Below are positions 21,810-32,148 of a stretch of 64,000 nt of DNA, piece after piece. Numbering within the stretch: position 1 is the first letter of the stretch; the number at the start of each line of letters is the position of its first letter. The notes under the pieces are model-generated. The model did not search any database, was not told the DNA's origin, and was given only the letters and a program-made list of their open reading frames with translations. Location: assembly GCA_037176885.1 (NCBI GenBank), contig JAWWNJ010000148.1:496001-560000 (forward strand), read 5' to 3'. The stretch is from Favolaschia claudopus. Lineage: Eukaryota; Basidiomycota; Agaricomycetes; Agaricales; Mycenaceae. A program made the translations under genes and the position numbers.

Positions 21810-23327
21810 AATGTCGCAAAAATCGAAACCCAGTTATACTCGGTTGTAACCTGTTATAAGTCTATAACCTGGGAGGGGGGCCTATAAAGCCTGATTAGAC
21901 TCATAAGACCTATAATTTTTAAAGCTCGTTATACGTCATTATAGACATTATAGCTCATTATTACCGTGTTGGCCCGGGGAAGCTTTCAGCGCACATTTGG
22001 CTCATGGAATTCATCTCAAATCAAGCAAAATACTGAATAAAATTGTTCTATTTCCAACTAGACTACGTGTACAACATCGTAGAAGTAGCCAACTATGTTG
22101 CGGTGGGGAAGGGGGATGAAGACAACTACAGCCAAGATTAGACAGCGCGCGGGAGATAGAAAAGTAAGGACACACCAACTGTTGTCAATTGCGTTGAAGC
22201 TTCAAAGGCACAGGATTAGAACCTCATCGGAGAATAAGCAACAAAAGCGACACACCAATAGACCGAATCCCCCCATGTCGGTGGTTTGTGATGAATGAGC
22301 GGGCAACCGAGCACACCCGTCGAAGATACCGGCACTGGCATCAAGGGAGGGGCGGGACCGACGCCGTCGTATGTCCTTGAGCTGTCGATGGTGGTGGTCG
22401 AGAGGAAAGAGCTGCGGAGTTACGCTGTCACGGCCTGCGGCCTCATATTGCCGTGGTGACGTTGCGTCCCCAAAATGGCCCAAAGCCGAGGGTGACGCGC
22501 CACATTGGCGACTCGGGTCGGGGGGGAAGCTGCTTGATTCCAAGTGCGCCATGAATGGCATTCACTGGATTGACACTCAAACAAGAGATGCTTTCGACAC
22601 CAACTTACGCCGGTTCCTTCGCAACACCTTTACGGACGAGAATTTACGGGATGATGGTCTGGATTTGTGTGTTGGTTCACTCTTGTACATGCCCGGAATT
22701 GGCTCACATATTCGTCAGATCCGACCATATAAGTGTATGTATATTGACTTCACATCCCTCGAGGATTTCACGGGCAAATGCGACGTTCTCCGATGCAACC
22801 CGGACTTCCAAGTGAACCACGAGGAGCGGTTTGACTTCGTTAACGTTAACATGGACCAAAATTCCCTTTCCTTCGCGCGGGTACTGTACCTCTTTCGCTG
22901 TGTTCTCCCTTCACATCGCGAAGAGGACATTGCTCTGGTGCGATCACTCAAAGCTTCCCGCTGGAAACCGAATACTCTGTGGGAAAATTGTCGTCTGCTG
23001 GACGATGTTCATCTTGCCGAGGTATTTTGTACGAGGAGCACACATGATTAACGCTTTCGGCTGTCGAAACGAACGCAGTACATATTATCTCAATGATGTT
23101 GTAGATGGAGATTGGTTCCTGCGCGCGGAAAATTGAATTTTATTGGGATTTCGGGACTCGAGGAAACTATTGTTGGGTGTTGCAGCTTGTAAGCTAGTTC
23201 TAATAGGCAATAAGGGTCCTCCCTACTTATAGTTGGTTATAACTAGGTATAACCAGCCTATAATTGCCCTATAACCGCTATAATCGGTTATAATCGGTTA
23301 TATCGGACTTTCGATTTTTGCGACATT
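21810..23327. mobile_element. 1.5-kb element with 19-bp terminal inverted repeats carrying one gene
   Basis: AATGTCGCAAAAATCGAAA at 21810-21828 is exactly inverted at 23309-23327. Inside both ends lie long arrays of TATAA/TTATA steps (21836-21960 and 23230-23305), in the position of subterminal motifs. The interior holds the 226-codon frame at 22371. No target duplication was resolved, so the superfamily is open. Confidence 0.6.
22371..23136 (+). pseudogene. uncharacterised ORF inside the 21810-23327 element, one frameshift
   Basis: The frame from ATG 22371 ends at 23051 (226 codons). From MNGIHWIDTQTRDAF onward it looks like a real globular protein: DENLRDDGLDLCVGSLLY, CDVLRCNPDF, NMDQNSLSFARVLYLF. 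Just before the stop the reading continues better in the next frame, YFVRGAHMINAFGC, to a stop at 23136 with VVDGDWFLRAEN. A one-base change near 23025 therefore probably cut the C-terminus. The ending resembles C-termini I have seen in transposon-linked basidiomycete proteins. I cannot name the function. Confidence 0.5.
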
Positions 23328-23668
23328 GCTCCTTTGTCTGTAGGTTTTGGCCGCGGAACGAAGAAACCAGGCGGAGTCCCAAACCTTTGCACGTGTCTGA
23401 ATGAAGACTGTTTGCTCTCTGTTTGCCCTTGGTGAGTGCGGGGAGCTGATCTGCTCATGTTATAGCCTGAGGTCCAGCGAGCTATGCGCCAATTTGAACT
23501 GTGGATAAATATACAGGCAAACAGGCGCTATAGCCCTCGCAAAGTGACCATTTTCGACCGATTTGACCGGAATTTGCCGAAATATGCAAAAATGGCAGTT
23601 TTGTGGAGCCTATAGCGCTTCAACGGCTGAATATTTTCATAAGGTTTGACTTGTGAAAGTACTTGTAT
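23328..23668. other. no supported gene
   Basis: Contains GCGCTATAGCCC near 23525 and GCCTATAGCGC near 23610, facing each other about 85 bases apart. No coding feature was seen. Confidence 0.4.
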
Positions 23669-25099
23669 TTAGATATTGGAGATCTGTCCCGGGCGGAAGT
23701 TGAGGTAACTCCTTTCAGCATAATCTTTGATCATAAAATCGACTAGATAGCACCATCGTGCTCTGTTTGGGGTGAAGTCGAGGTAGGTTTGAACATTCAT
23801 CAGGTCGATAGCTTCGTTCCTCGATGGGATATCTAAAACTTGTTTGCCTCCGTCCAAAACGTCAAGAATCATAGAGCCATGGCCGACTCGGGCTCTTTTA
23901 CCGTCCCATAGGAATAGGAATTCGTGTTCCAGTTGTATAAGAGTTTCTTCTATTTCCTTTGGCATTCAACACGGGTCAAATATTGGGTTCTTCCACCAAT
24001 GACCATGTTAATGATATGGCGCTTTCCTTCTAACTCAGGTTTTGTAGTACCCCAGCGACGCAGGTCACAAGTGATTTTTTCAACCACGGAGGGCCAGGGA
24101 GTCATATAATCAACCTGATTTCCAATCCATGCACCCAGCATACGGCACGTTTCGCCATCGGGTACGATCCGAACTTGGTCTGGAATGTCTCCGACCGCAG
24201 AGTTCTTGTTCATTCTCCGTTCGCTCACAACCTGTGCTCGATAATAGAGCTTATTAGCAGCCGGTGCTTTTCAAAATATACATGAAAAACTAAGCGAGAT
24301 CAGTGAAAAACGGAGGCTCCAAACATGCAAAACCTCGAAGACGTCATCGAGAGATGCGGTCAGGCGCATGGCCGTTCCCCGCTCCAGAGTGGCGATCATG
24401 ACGAAGTAGGACGCTTCCGCGAAAGGTAGAGCTTGTTGCTCGTCGTTCCAAGAGGCTCGCAGGACGGCGAGTAGAGTAGTGAGCGTGTACGCTTGTAGAA
24501 GTCGCTCAGAAAGGCAACTCAAGCGATGCGGCACGAATTGGCACGTTGTTTCCTTTCTTGGAACGGTGAAAAAGTGCTGCTCCACTTGTGGTTTTTGGAT
24601 GACGTTCTTGTGCGTAAAATTTCGTTTTTCACCGGTTGCTAATAAGCTCTAATCAGGTCGTCCAAACGGGAGTATCACCGTTTTATGTTCATTGAACTTA
24701 GCCGTCGACGCGGCGCACCAGAGGTCTAATAGTTTCCAAAGTTCATCTAGGGCGTTAGCTGAGGACAAAAAAAATTGTCGTGTCATCTGCGAAGAGAGAG
24801 ATGATCAATTCTTGTTCCAACTCGGGGAGTGCGATACCTTTCAGCTTCTGAAGAGCAGGCAAGACAGTGGATCTCCTTGTCTCACGCCACGGACGACGAG
24901 GTAGGGATTGCTCAGCATCCCATTCGACCATCACGACTGTTTCGGCGTTTGTATATAGCTTTTTGATCAAATTGTAGAATCGGGGAGGGAATCGTAAATG
25001 TTGTAGCACCCGGAGTAAGTAAGAGTCGTTGGTCACCAATACGAGACGGAATTCTTGCTCGATCATTTTTAACACGTTAACCTTCACTGCTGCGCCCAA
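23669..25099 (-). pseudogene. LINE reverse transcriptase relic (Tad/L1-like)
   Basis: Minus-strand pieces in changing frames give non-LTR RT landmarks in order: RGVRQGDPLSCLLF (about 24860-24900), LFADDTTIFF with the FADD active site (about 24775-24800), then ALDELWKLLDLWCAASTAKF and ILPFGRPD. After an inserted element the reading resumes with LGAWIGNQVDY (about 24110-24150) and GGRTQYLTRVECQ. It ends in the region of 23669-23965. Several frameshifts and the insertion at 24245-24651 make it inactive. No endonuclease domain or poly-A tail was found. Confidence 0.7.
24245..24651. mobile_element. 407-bp MITE inserted in the LINE relic, TA at both tips
   Basis: The inverted ends at 24245-24266 and 24630-24651 share TAGAGCTTATTAGC and CCGGTG with one mismatch in 22 bp. 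The outermost TA on each side would be the Tc1/mariner-type duplication. RT sequence flanks both sides (ILPFGRPD on one, the LGAWIGN segment on the other), so it landed in an existing LINE copy. It encodes nothing recognisable. Confidence 0.7.
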
Positions 25100-25248
25100 C
25101 TCGCTCGCTTGATATCTCTTATTCTTGCATGGTTCCTTGCAATTCTAAAATATATTCGGAGCATCTGAACATGCAAATACTCGACCATGACGCTCCGTCT
25201 GATAACTGTGCTCACTTCTGGGACGGCGGTCCTTAAACGTACCTCAAC

Positions 25249-25923
25249 ATGAACCACACCAACAATGACATACAACTGAGTACCGAAGACCCTCTTCGAC
25301 CACGAGAGGGTTTTGGGGACGTGGTACAGCCCTCTCGTCAGTGCCTGCAGGCTGCGAGTTCAGAGAGCGAAACCAGCAGGAGTCGAGGCGATTCGGGGTC
25401 TAGCCCCGGCTACCCTTCACGCGACCCCTTCTGTAGCAGTTCGTCTGCTCTGGCTGTTACAGCGACGGGCGAAGAGCAGAGCCCTCGTCCCTCTCCAGTT
25501 GTGACCGTAATTTTAGATGACGGTTCGCCGTGGGTGCATCCAGTACCTGCAACGGATCAGAACTTGAGATTCCAGTCCAACAACATTTCAGATGTCTCGC
25601 GGGTTAATGAAGAGGGACTAACAAGCCCCCGCAATACAGATAACCACCTGATTGACGCAACAGGATCAGAATTACCTACTTTGAATACAAATACAAGTGC
25701 GTTACCACACCAAGCACATTCAGATGATGCTACCTCCTGGGAGGAAATTAATCGCAACATTCGCAAATTTAACAGACCACCGAGTCCTGATGCCACCCCC
25801 CAAAAAATGATGGGGCCCCAATCAACTCCGCTTGCATCAAAAGTTCCAGAAATGGGCTGTTCTATTTTTAGGGGTGGCATCAGATGGCGCCGCCACTGTA
25901 GATCCGCGTTCAACACGCGATAA
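25249..25923 (+). CDS. hypothetical Ser/Pro-rich protein
   Basis: A 224-codon ATG frame is rich in Ser, Pro, Thr and Asp with no predicted membrane span or motif; it includes SWEEINRNIRKFNRPPSP. Low complexity and lack of a partner exon keep confidence low. It could be the disordered N-terminus of a retroelement gag upstream of the copia gag at 26158, or a chance frame. Confidence 0.3.
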   Translation: MNHTNNDIQLSTEDPLRPREGFGDVVQPSRQCLQAASSESETSRSRGDSGSSPGYPSRDPFCSSSSALAVTATGEEQSPRPSPVVTVILDDGSPWVHPVPATDQNLRFQSNNISDVSRVNEEGLTSPRNTDNHLIDATGSELPTLNTNTSALPHQAHSDDATSWEEINRNIRKFNRPPSPDATPQKMMGPQSTPLASKVPEMGCSIFRGGIRWRRHCRSAFNTR

Positions 25924-26157
25924 CCTCATGTAAACTAGTGATAGAAATCATCGATTTTTTTTTTCTTTTGCACTCATCCCGCCTCTGCGCGTCGCTGCCC
26001 CGGTATCGATATCCAACAGGTTATGGGCCTATAGCTCGCTACCTTTTGAAGATCTATCCAGGACTTCTTGTTAATTGCTCGCTGTCACGATCAGCACCCC
26101 GTTTTTCGCACCAATCTCTTTGTCTATCTTTCACTGCATCTCGGATTCGCGTCGACC

Positions 26158-27000
26158 ATGGTTAAACCATTGGATATCTCGAAACTTGAAGGAGCGGAGA
26201 ATTTTTGGACTTGGAAGGCTGATGCCTCGTCTTTGTTGTTGACTGAAGGTCTTTGGGATGCGGTCGATCCCCTGGTTAATGTTCCAAACGGTGCCGTACA
26301 AATGCGCACTTGGTCCCAAAATAATGCTGAAGCTCATGGGATGCTCTATCTCACCCTGAGCCAGAGCGTGAAGGAAAAGATCAATAATGCCAGCCTTGGC
26401 GTTAAGGTCGTTTGCTTTGGGCCACTTTGGATTCGTACTACACCACCGCCGATCCCGCTACTCGCTCCACCTTGATGTCCAAGTTCCATGGGGTCTCCCA
26501 CAATGTCATGCAGCCTGCCGATACGTTTCTCCAGGCCGTCGTCACTGCCGAGAACCGTCCCACCGCCATTGCTGCGACCCTGCCGGCTCACATGGTTCAG
26601 GATAAAATCCTGAGCGGTCTTTTCCTCTGCGTATTCACCCATCATCACTATCCTGCAGCACGAGTCCCCCCAGCGCGATGTCCAGTCCATGGTCAATGCC
26701 ATCAATGCTTGGGAACGCTCTGATCTTCAGCGTTCTGATTCGCTTATCCAGGCTGCTCGGAACACCTTCGCAGCCTATAATCCGAATCACGGGGGTGAAG
26801 ATATTGTCGCTGAAGCTCTGAAGCTCATCTCGCTCGCAATCGGACCCAGCTTACCTCATCCGGAAAACCCTATTCCCACTCCCACTCGCATTCTACCTCT
26901 AACGCTGGTACTTGAAAGGCCTCTTGAGTCAGTAGATCTGCCGAAAAAAAATCTCTTAGGCCGAGAGAGTTATGTAGACCAACAGGCGAAATCATAGATT
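26158..27000 (+). pseudogene. Ty1/copia gag relic with two frameshifts
   Basis: From ATG 26158 the reading MVKPLDISKLEGAENFWTW and ADASSLLLTEGLWDAV is the N-terminal part of copia gag. It then shifts frame at about 26410 to LWATLDSYYTTADPATRS and KFHGVSHNVMQPADTFLQAV, and shifts back by 26690 to MVNAINAWERSDLQRSD and NTFAAYNPNHGG. The order is collinear with gag, so these are two indels in one old copy. No zinc knuckle or pol follows. Confidence 0.7.
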
Positions 27001-27513
27001 TCATGACTCGTGAATTGAATAATAATAGCGGCATTGCCTTTTACGCAGATGCAAAACGGCTTCGGCATATTGCAAGTCAGCTTTCATTCTGTTTTGTTCA
27101 GTTAAGTGTCAATCTGCTTCCAGGACAGTCTACCCAATCGAGCCAGATATTGACGTTCATTGGATTTTTTACTACGAAGATTGGAAACAACTGGCATATA
27201 TAAAGGAGTCTGTTGTACAGGCGGAAGCTGAAAGAAATCACCAGAAAAAACTAAGATAACACCATCAAAAGGTCTGGAATTAAAACCTATAAACTCTCAA
27301 GCTAAGGTGTGAGGACACCTGGCTTCCTTGGCATGGAAATCAAGGGGGAAACCAAAAGAAACAAGGCGTGGTGTCTAAAACCTCATAGCATGTGGTACAG
27401 TGTAGTAAGGCTCAATGGGGAAGGAGGGGTCGATGGTGATTATTTTTCTTTCGTCACACCCGTTGACCGCAGACTCGTCAATTAGTTCGGGACTCTATGC
27501 CTCACGTTAGCAC
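27001..27513. other. no supported gene
   Basis: Left flank of the MITE at 27514; no coding or repeat signal was identified. Confidence 0.4.
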
Positions 27514-27892
27514 TAGGGGTGCTCAATTCTTAGTTCAGTTCGTTCAGTTCACTTTTTAAAAGAAAAATAATTTGTCAATCAGTTGATGGAAACTTGATGG
27601 AAACAATCGTTATCAACCACCCGCACTGCCGCCCACCGCCCGCCGTGTTCATGCATTCATAGAACACTAATTTGCAGCATCGAAATGTTGTCGAAATGCC
27701 TGGGTGAACTAGAAGCATGGGTATGGGCAAGGTGGGGTCGCATCGGTCGAGACAAAAGGCAACAGCAGTAGCTGGCGCGCAGGAGGGCGGGCATTACGAC
27801 ACCGATAAAGATCGTTCGCATCGACTGATTGACAAATTATTTTCTTTTAAAAAGTGAACTGAACGAACTGAACTAAGAATTGAGCACCCCTA
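27514..27892. mobile_element. 379-bp MITE with about 66-bp terminal inverted repeats
   Basis: The two ends match inversely from TAGGGGTGCTCAATTC inward through the GTCAATCAGT segment, about 66 bases with a one-base length difference. The AGGGGTG start resembles hAT termini. The flanking 8-mers GTTAGCAC and CTACTACT do not match, so either the duplication has decayed or the boundary is off by a few bases. Confidence 0.8.
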
Positions 27893-28259
27893 CTACTACT
27901 CTACCTACTGTATTAATTTGGGATGCAGAAAGACAATGAGTATTACTCTTTTGTGTCAATCCGTGAGAAATCAAGGAATTGGTGACTTTCTTATCGGGGA
28001 TCCTGCGCAACGGGGGAACTTTTTTGCCTCAGAACAAATTCTGGTCAAAAGATCTTGATATTTGCTATGTTTCCTAGCGCATATGTGAGAGGATCTGGCG
28101 AAAGATGCGGTCGAACGGAAATGGACAAGATCATGCACGTGGAAGCGTGACAGCTGTTTGTTGACGCGTCTGTTTGTCACCTCTCTCCGTCTTCTCTGGC
28201 CAATCTTTGCTGTCTAAGTCCGACCGGGTCAAAGCCCATGAGAAGAGTCGACGAAAAGA
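27893..28259. other. no supported gene
   Basis: No coding signal beyond short frames. Confidence 0.35.
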
Positions 28260-28767
28260 ATAGTAGCAGCGGCACTGGCGGAGTACGAGCGGGAGCGCGT
28301 CAAGCCCGCCACCCTACATAGGCAAGCCCAAAAATATCTCGCAATTGTCATTCAAACACGATGACACTATCTCGACGAGTACAAGGTGGTCAAAGTATTC
28401 GAGAAGCAAACCAAAAGCAGCAAAAAGTCCCCATCGTCACGGAGTGGGCACTCGTGCAGTTCATGCGCGAGTCCGCGGATCGAGACTTCCCCCTCATCCT
28501 AATGAGATCAACGAGGGGAAGAGGGTCGAGCGGGAGCGAAGGAAGGAGCTGCGAGCAGAGATTGAGCAGGAGTGGGCTGAGATGAAGCACCAGCACAATG
28601 CTGCGGTCGAGAACTGGACTTCCGAATGCTCCAAGCTGCAGGAAACTGGTTTGAGGAAGAAAGACCTGCCCCCGAAGCCGAAATTGGGCAAGAAATCGAA
28701 GCTGCCGGTCGTGGAGGATGAGGATGAGGACGAGGAGGACGAGCCAAATGAGAAAAGTAACGTGTAA
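28260..28767 (+). pseudogene. pogo/CENP-B-type HTH transposase fragment
   Basis: Near 28262-28345 one frame reads LAEYERERVKPATLHRQAQ. Another near 28400-28500 reads VPIVTEWALVQFMRESADRD with FPL, as in pogo-type transposases between the two DNA-binding helices. The third frame, to 28767, ends with EWAEMKHQHNAAVENWTSEC, LRKKDLPPKPK and an acidic EDEDEDEEDE tail, like the C-terminal end of such proteins. The catalytic DDE core between them is missing. At least two frame changes are needed, so this is a deletion relic. Confidence 0.5.
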
Positions 28768-29054
28768 CATGCGTTCACCAAGAAGCCAGAATTATAACAT
28801 TTAAGATCAATATTTTGTTTCGATCGTCGTACTACATTTCAAGTTAAAGCTGGCCATAGCTTTATTGTATATCGACTTGTTGTATCTTCTGGTAGTTGCC
28901 TGAAGAACCTTGGAATTTTTGCGATACATTTGCCGGGCAGAGATCAAAAACATCAAAGCTGATCACCATCGAGCGTTACTACACTGTAGGACTGCCGAAG
29001 CGAAAATGAAGCACGACAAAAAGGGGAAGAGAATTCCATAAAAGGAAATTTTGC
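28768..29054. other. no supported gene
   Basis: Short spacer; nothing was recognised. Confidence 0.35.
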
Positions 29055-29141
29055 TACGCCCTGCCAAAATCGAACCCCGGGCATTCCGCGCAACAGAAGG
29101 ATATGGAGGCAACCTCCGCAACCACTAGACAAACGCCTCCA
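29055..29141 (-). ncRNA. tRNA-like sequence with pol III A and B boxes
   Basis: On the minus strand TGTCTAGTGG resembles an A box. About 45 bases later GGGTTCGATTTT resembles a B box. The 5' and 3' arms do not pair into an acceptor stem, and the T-stem is weak. It is therefore a decayed tRNA or the head of a tRNA-derived SINE, not a functional tRNA. Confidence 0.35.
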
Positions 29142-29711
29142 TGGGATGTGTAAAATCATATGCTGTATCACCAGCCCATGTTGTCGCTCCCGGACACTAT
29201 TTTACCATTGTACCCTTCATATCGTCGCTGTTTTCGCTCTCAAACCTTCATTTATCCTATCTGAACTGTTAAATGAGGTAGTTATGCATTTTTCCCCCAG
29301 CAATGACTCCATAGACGAAACTGCCACCGAAAAAGGAAATTCACGTGACGTGTCCGGGGAGGGGGTGAGCTGCTCAGCAACGGCAAGTATTACAAGTGTG
29401 CGGCGACTTCTTGGCCGCCATTGAAAATCTCTTGGACCAGGTTGGTGCATTCATTATCTACAAATTCCTGCATTCATCCCAGTTGATGCTGTGCGACGGT
29501 GTGCGTAGGGCAATGAGCTGTTCGGTTCAGCGGATCTTCCCGTCATTCGAGATATTCTACTTGACCAACGAGCGTTGGTGAGCGCTGTTGACGCGTACTA
29601 TACTCATGGAATCACCATTGACCCTCATTTCAAGTTAAGCCCGCTCCAAGCCCAACCAGCCAATCAGTTACGCGAATACTCATTAACCATCGACCTCACA
29701 CCTCCCTTGCT
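29142..29711. other. 5' flank of the kelch pseudogene
   Basis: No gene is supported. A short purine-rich TCCGGGGAGGGGGTGAGC stretch lies near 29360. Confidence 0.35.
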
Positions 29712-31110
29712 ATGGCAACCCCTGCCGCCCCTCAGGATATCTATGGTGCGCTCGGCCTAAACACCACCAAGCAGGTCCCATCAATGATGCGACCGATAGT
29801 CAAACGCAACACGTTTACAGCTATGGGGGCGTGCGACCATACGATAAAACCTTTCAGCCAACATCAGACCTTCACTACTTATCTGGATCTACAGTCAATT
29901 TCGTGGACCAATCTCACTCAGTGTGCGTATTTCTGTGGTCCAGGATGCATCATAATTGCAGCTCAAATTCTCTTACACAGCCCTTACTACGCTTTGCTTC
30001 CGGTGGGACTGCAAGCGCAATGCCGCTTAAGACGCTTCCAGCGCTTGCCGAGGCCGCCAGCGCTATCATGACTTGGAATTCCAGCAAATATATGCTTCTT
30101 TTTGGTGGGTTTGACGAGCTCTATGAAGCACCCACAGGGCGTTGATTGTTGTTGATCTCGACTCGCTCATCTGGCGGTTTGTTTCTGTAACTGGGCCCCG
30201 CATTCTCCCTCGGTTATCGGCGACCATGGTCGCAATTAATAACCGGCTCTTTGTGTTTGGCGGCAGGACGCGTTACGAGGACGACGCTTCCTTTATATCC
30301 ACATTCTCAATCGCAACTTTAGATGACCATTTCAATTGGACTTGGACCACCATCGACCAAGCACATTCCGATGGAATCCCACCGTTAGGCTATGGACTCC
30401 AAGCTTCCCCCATCGATGACGGAGCGACCGACAGTGCTGACCCAAGGATGGGTGAAGAATACAGAGGCACGATCACCCTTGCTTCAGGCCTATATCTCTA
30501 CTAAACTTTGTGCAGCCGGTTGATCTTTCGGCTGCAACCATACTGTACCGCTCTGTATGACTGAAACCAATTTTGGACCGTTACAGGCTGAAACGGCTGA
30601 AACGGCTTACAAATCACCCTTTTAAGGAAGGAGACTTACCATATATAGGTGATTTGTCAGCAGAAACAGCCCTCCGTTACGCGTTACGTTTCAGTCATAC
30701 AGAAGGCTACAGTAGTTCTTTTCGATACTACCACGCTGACAATGCGGTCTGCAACCGAAACGCTAGGCGACTTTCCACGCATGATGCATTGGCACCTCAC
30801 CAACACAATAACACCACCGCACTTCCCTCCGGTCGTTGTGCTTGTTACATGGGTGCCTCATACCCACCCAGAAGACACCCTGGTACCAGAGGTCTGGGTG
30901 TACGCCATCCCGCTGCGGAGGATATTCCGGGTCAATCTTAGCCATGACCTGTGGAATCTGGAGCTTGATTTGCAATCTTTTGTTACTGTTGGTAACCGGA
31001 TGTTTTTGTTGGGTAGCAAGGCAGGGCACAATGATGACGCAGAGAGGGAGGAATGTCTTGATCTACCATTGCCCCATCGGGATGTCGCAATTGAAATCCT
31101 GACTCTCTAA
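29712..31110 (+). pseudogene. kelch-repeat protein gene, broken by frameshifts and a MITE
   Basis: Kelch-like blades can be followed along the strand: HVYSYGGVRPYDKTF, then LDLQSISWTNLT. An intron (about 29933-29980, GTGCGT to CACAG) follows. Next come KYMLLFGGFDE, DLDSLIWRFVSVTGP with LFVFGGRTRYED, and finally TVVLFDTTTLTMRSA, VPEVWVYAIPLRR and VGNRMFLLGSKA. The reading changes frame near 29780, 29890 and 30143, and a 152-bp repeat interrupts it at 30552. Kelch beta-propellers usually mediate protein binding; similar fungal proteins often have a C-terminal membrane span, not seen here. The number of lesions indicates a dead copy. Confidence 0.65.
30552..30703. mobile_element. 152-bp MITE inside the kelch gene
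   Basis: TCTGTATGACTGAAAC at 30552-30567 is exactly inverted at 30688-30703. The interior has a CTGAAACGG doublet. Kelch-like coding sequence lies on both sides, which shows that it disrupted the gene. No clear target duplication was seen. Confidence 0.7.
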
Positions 31111-31149
31111 GGGTTGCCCAAGCCTGAGCCACACTTCCTCATTGATGTG

Positions 31150-31490
31150 ACAAGCTTTGGCTCCCCGCCTTCGGCGCGATCGACTCGCTGCGCTCGCACC
31201 GCACCTACGGCAGTCGCACAGCTTGCGGCGGCATCGTGCGAAAAGTCACCTGAAAATCCACGTGAATTGTCACGGGACCTTCGGTCCCGTACTCTCTTTT
31301 ACGAGCTTTAGCTCCCTGCCTTCGGCACGGAGCCACTCGCTGCGCTCGCGGCGTGCCTACGGCGGTCGCACAGCTCGTCGGGGCTGCCGCCCCAAACCCC
31401 GCAGTGAATTCCTTGCCGGATGGCGTGGGTAAATCCACGTGCTGCGCACGTGGTTTCCTGTCAAAGGCTGTGCCGTGCTCTTTTAAATAC
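31150..31490. repeat. two adjacent GC-rich dispersed repeats
   Basis: 31150-31290 and 31305-31490 both begin with CTCCCCGCC/CTCCCTGCC and TTCGGC steps and carry CTCGCTGCGCTCG. The second parallels 2062-2260 and ends with GTGCCGTGCTCTTTTAAA. They lie directly between the kelch pseudogene and the nested retroelements. Confidence 0.6.
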
Positions 31491-31758
31491 TCTCTTTTAT
31501 TATAGACTAAGATACTGTGGCCAAAATTTTCGGGTCAAAAATCGAAATTGTGTGTACCTCTCCGAGCCTAATTTTGTTTTGTATAGGCCGATCTGGGCCT
31601 CCGCAACCACGAAATACATCCTATACATTTGCTATACATGAAAACACATGCTATACTATTAAACTGCCACATCTGCACAAACACCTACATCTGCATAAAT
31701 TCGATCTGGCGAGATCGCGGTTTGGCTTGGGCTTCTCAAATTAATCCAGGACATTTCC

Positions 31759-32014
31759 TATAACGATATCATTTCTCCTGGATAATCCCGTGACCGTATC
31801 TCACTCAAACATACTCCACTTCCCTCCTACCCCTCCATTTTTATTTGCTCATGGATGACTTCATTCCGCATTTGTCTTACCTTGCTGTAGAATATAAAAG
31901 TCGAGCTGTAGTAGATAGAATTCCTTGGTGAATCTAAAGCTTACAACAGTCATTTCGGTTCGCTCACTAAGCTTCTCCGTGTGGCGGATCTCGATTCTTT
32001 TCGCATCCGTCACA
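31759..32014 (+). repeat. 5' LTR of gag-only element 1
   Basis: A 256-bp repeat that begins TATAACG (terminal G changed to A) and ends CCGTCACA. It contains a TATAAAA box. Confidence 0.9.
31893..31899 (+). promoter_or_regulatory. TATA box in the 5' LTR
   Basis: TATAAAA lies inside the LTR, about 120 bases before its end and in the orientation of the gag gene, where an element promoter is expected. The same box is present in the right LTR. Confidence 0.5.
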
Positions 32015-32148
32015 TCTTTTTGACTCTCTTGCTTCTGTCGCCGTCTGCTCTGGTTTCCCGTGGTCTGATCAACCGCCGCTACCGACTTCGACGACAAACC
32101 CTCTCATCAAGTTTTCTATCTTCGAGTGTTTCATCAAGCTGTTTCATA

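Noticed and set aside
29055..29141. Functional tRNA gene
   Set aside because: A- and B-box-like strings are present, but the acceptor arms do not pair and the T-stem is poor.
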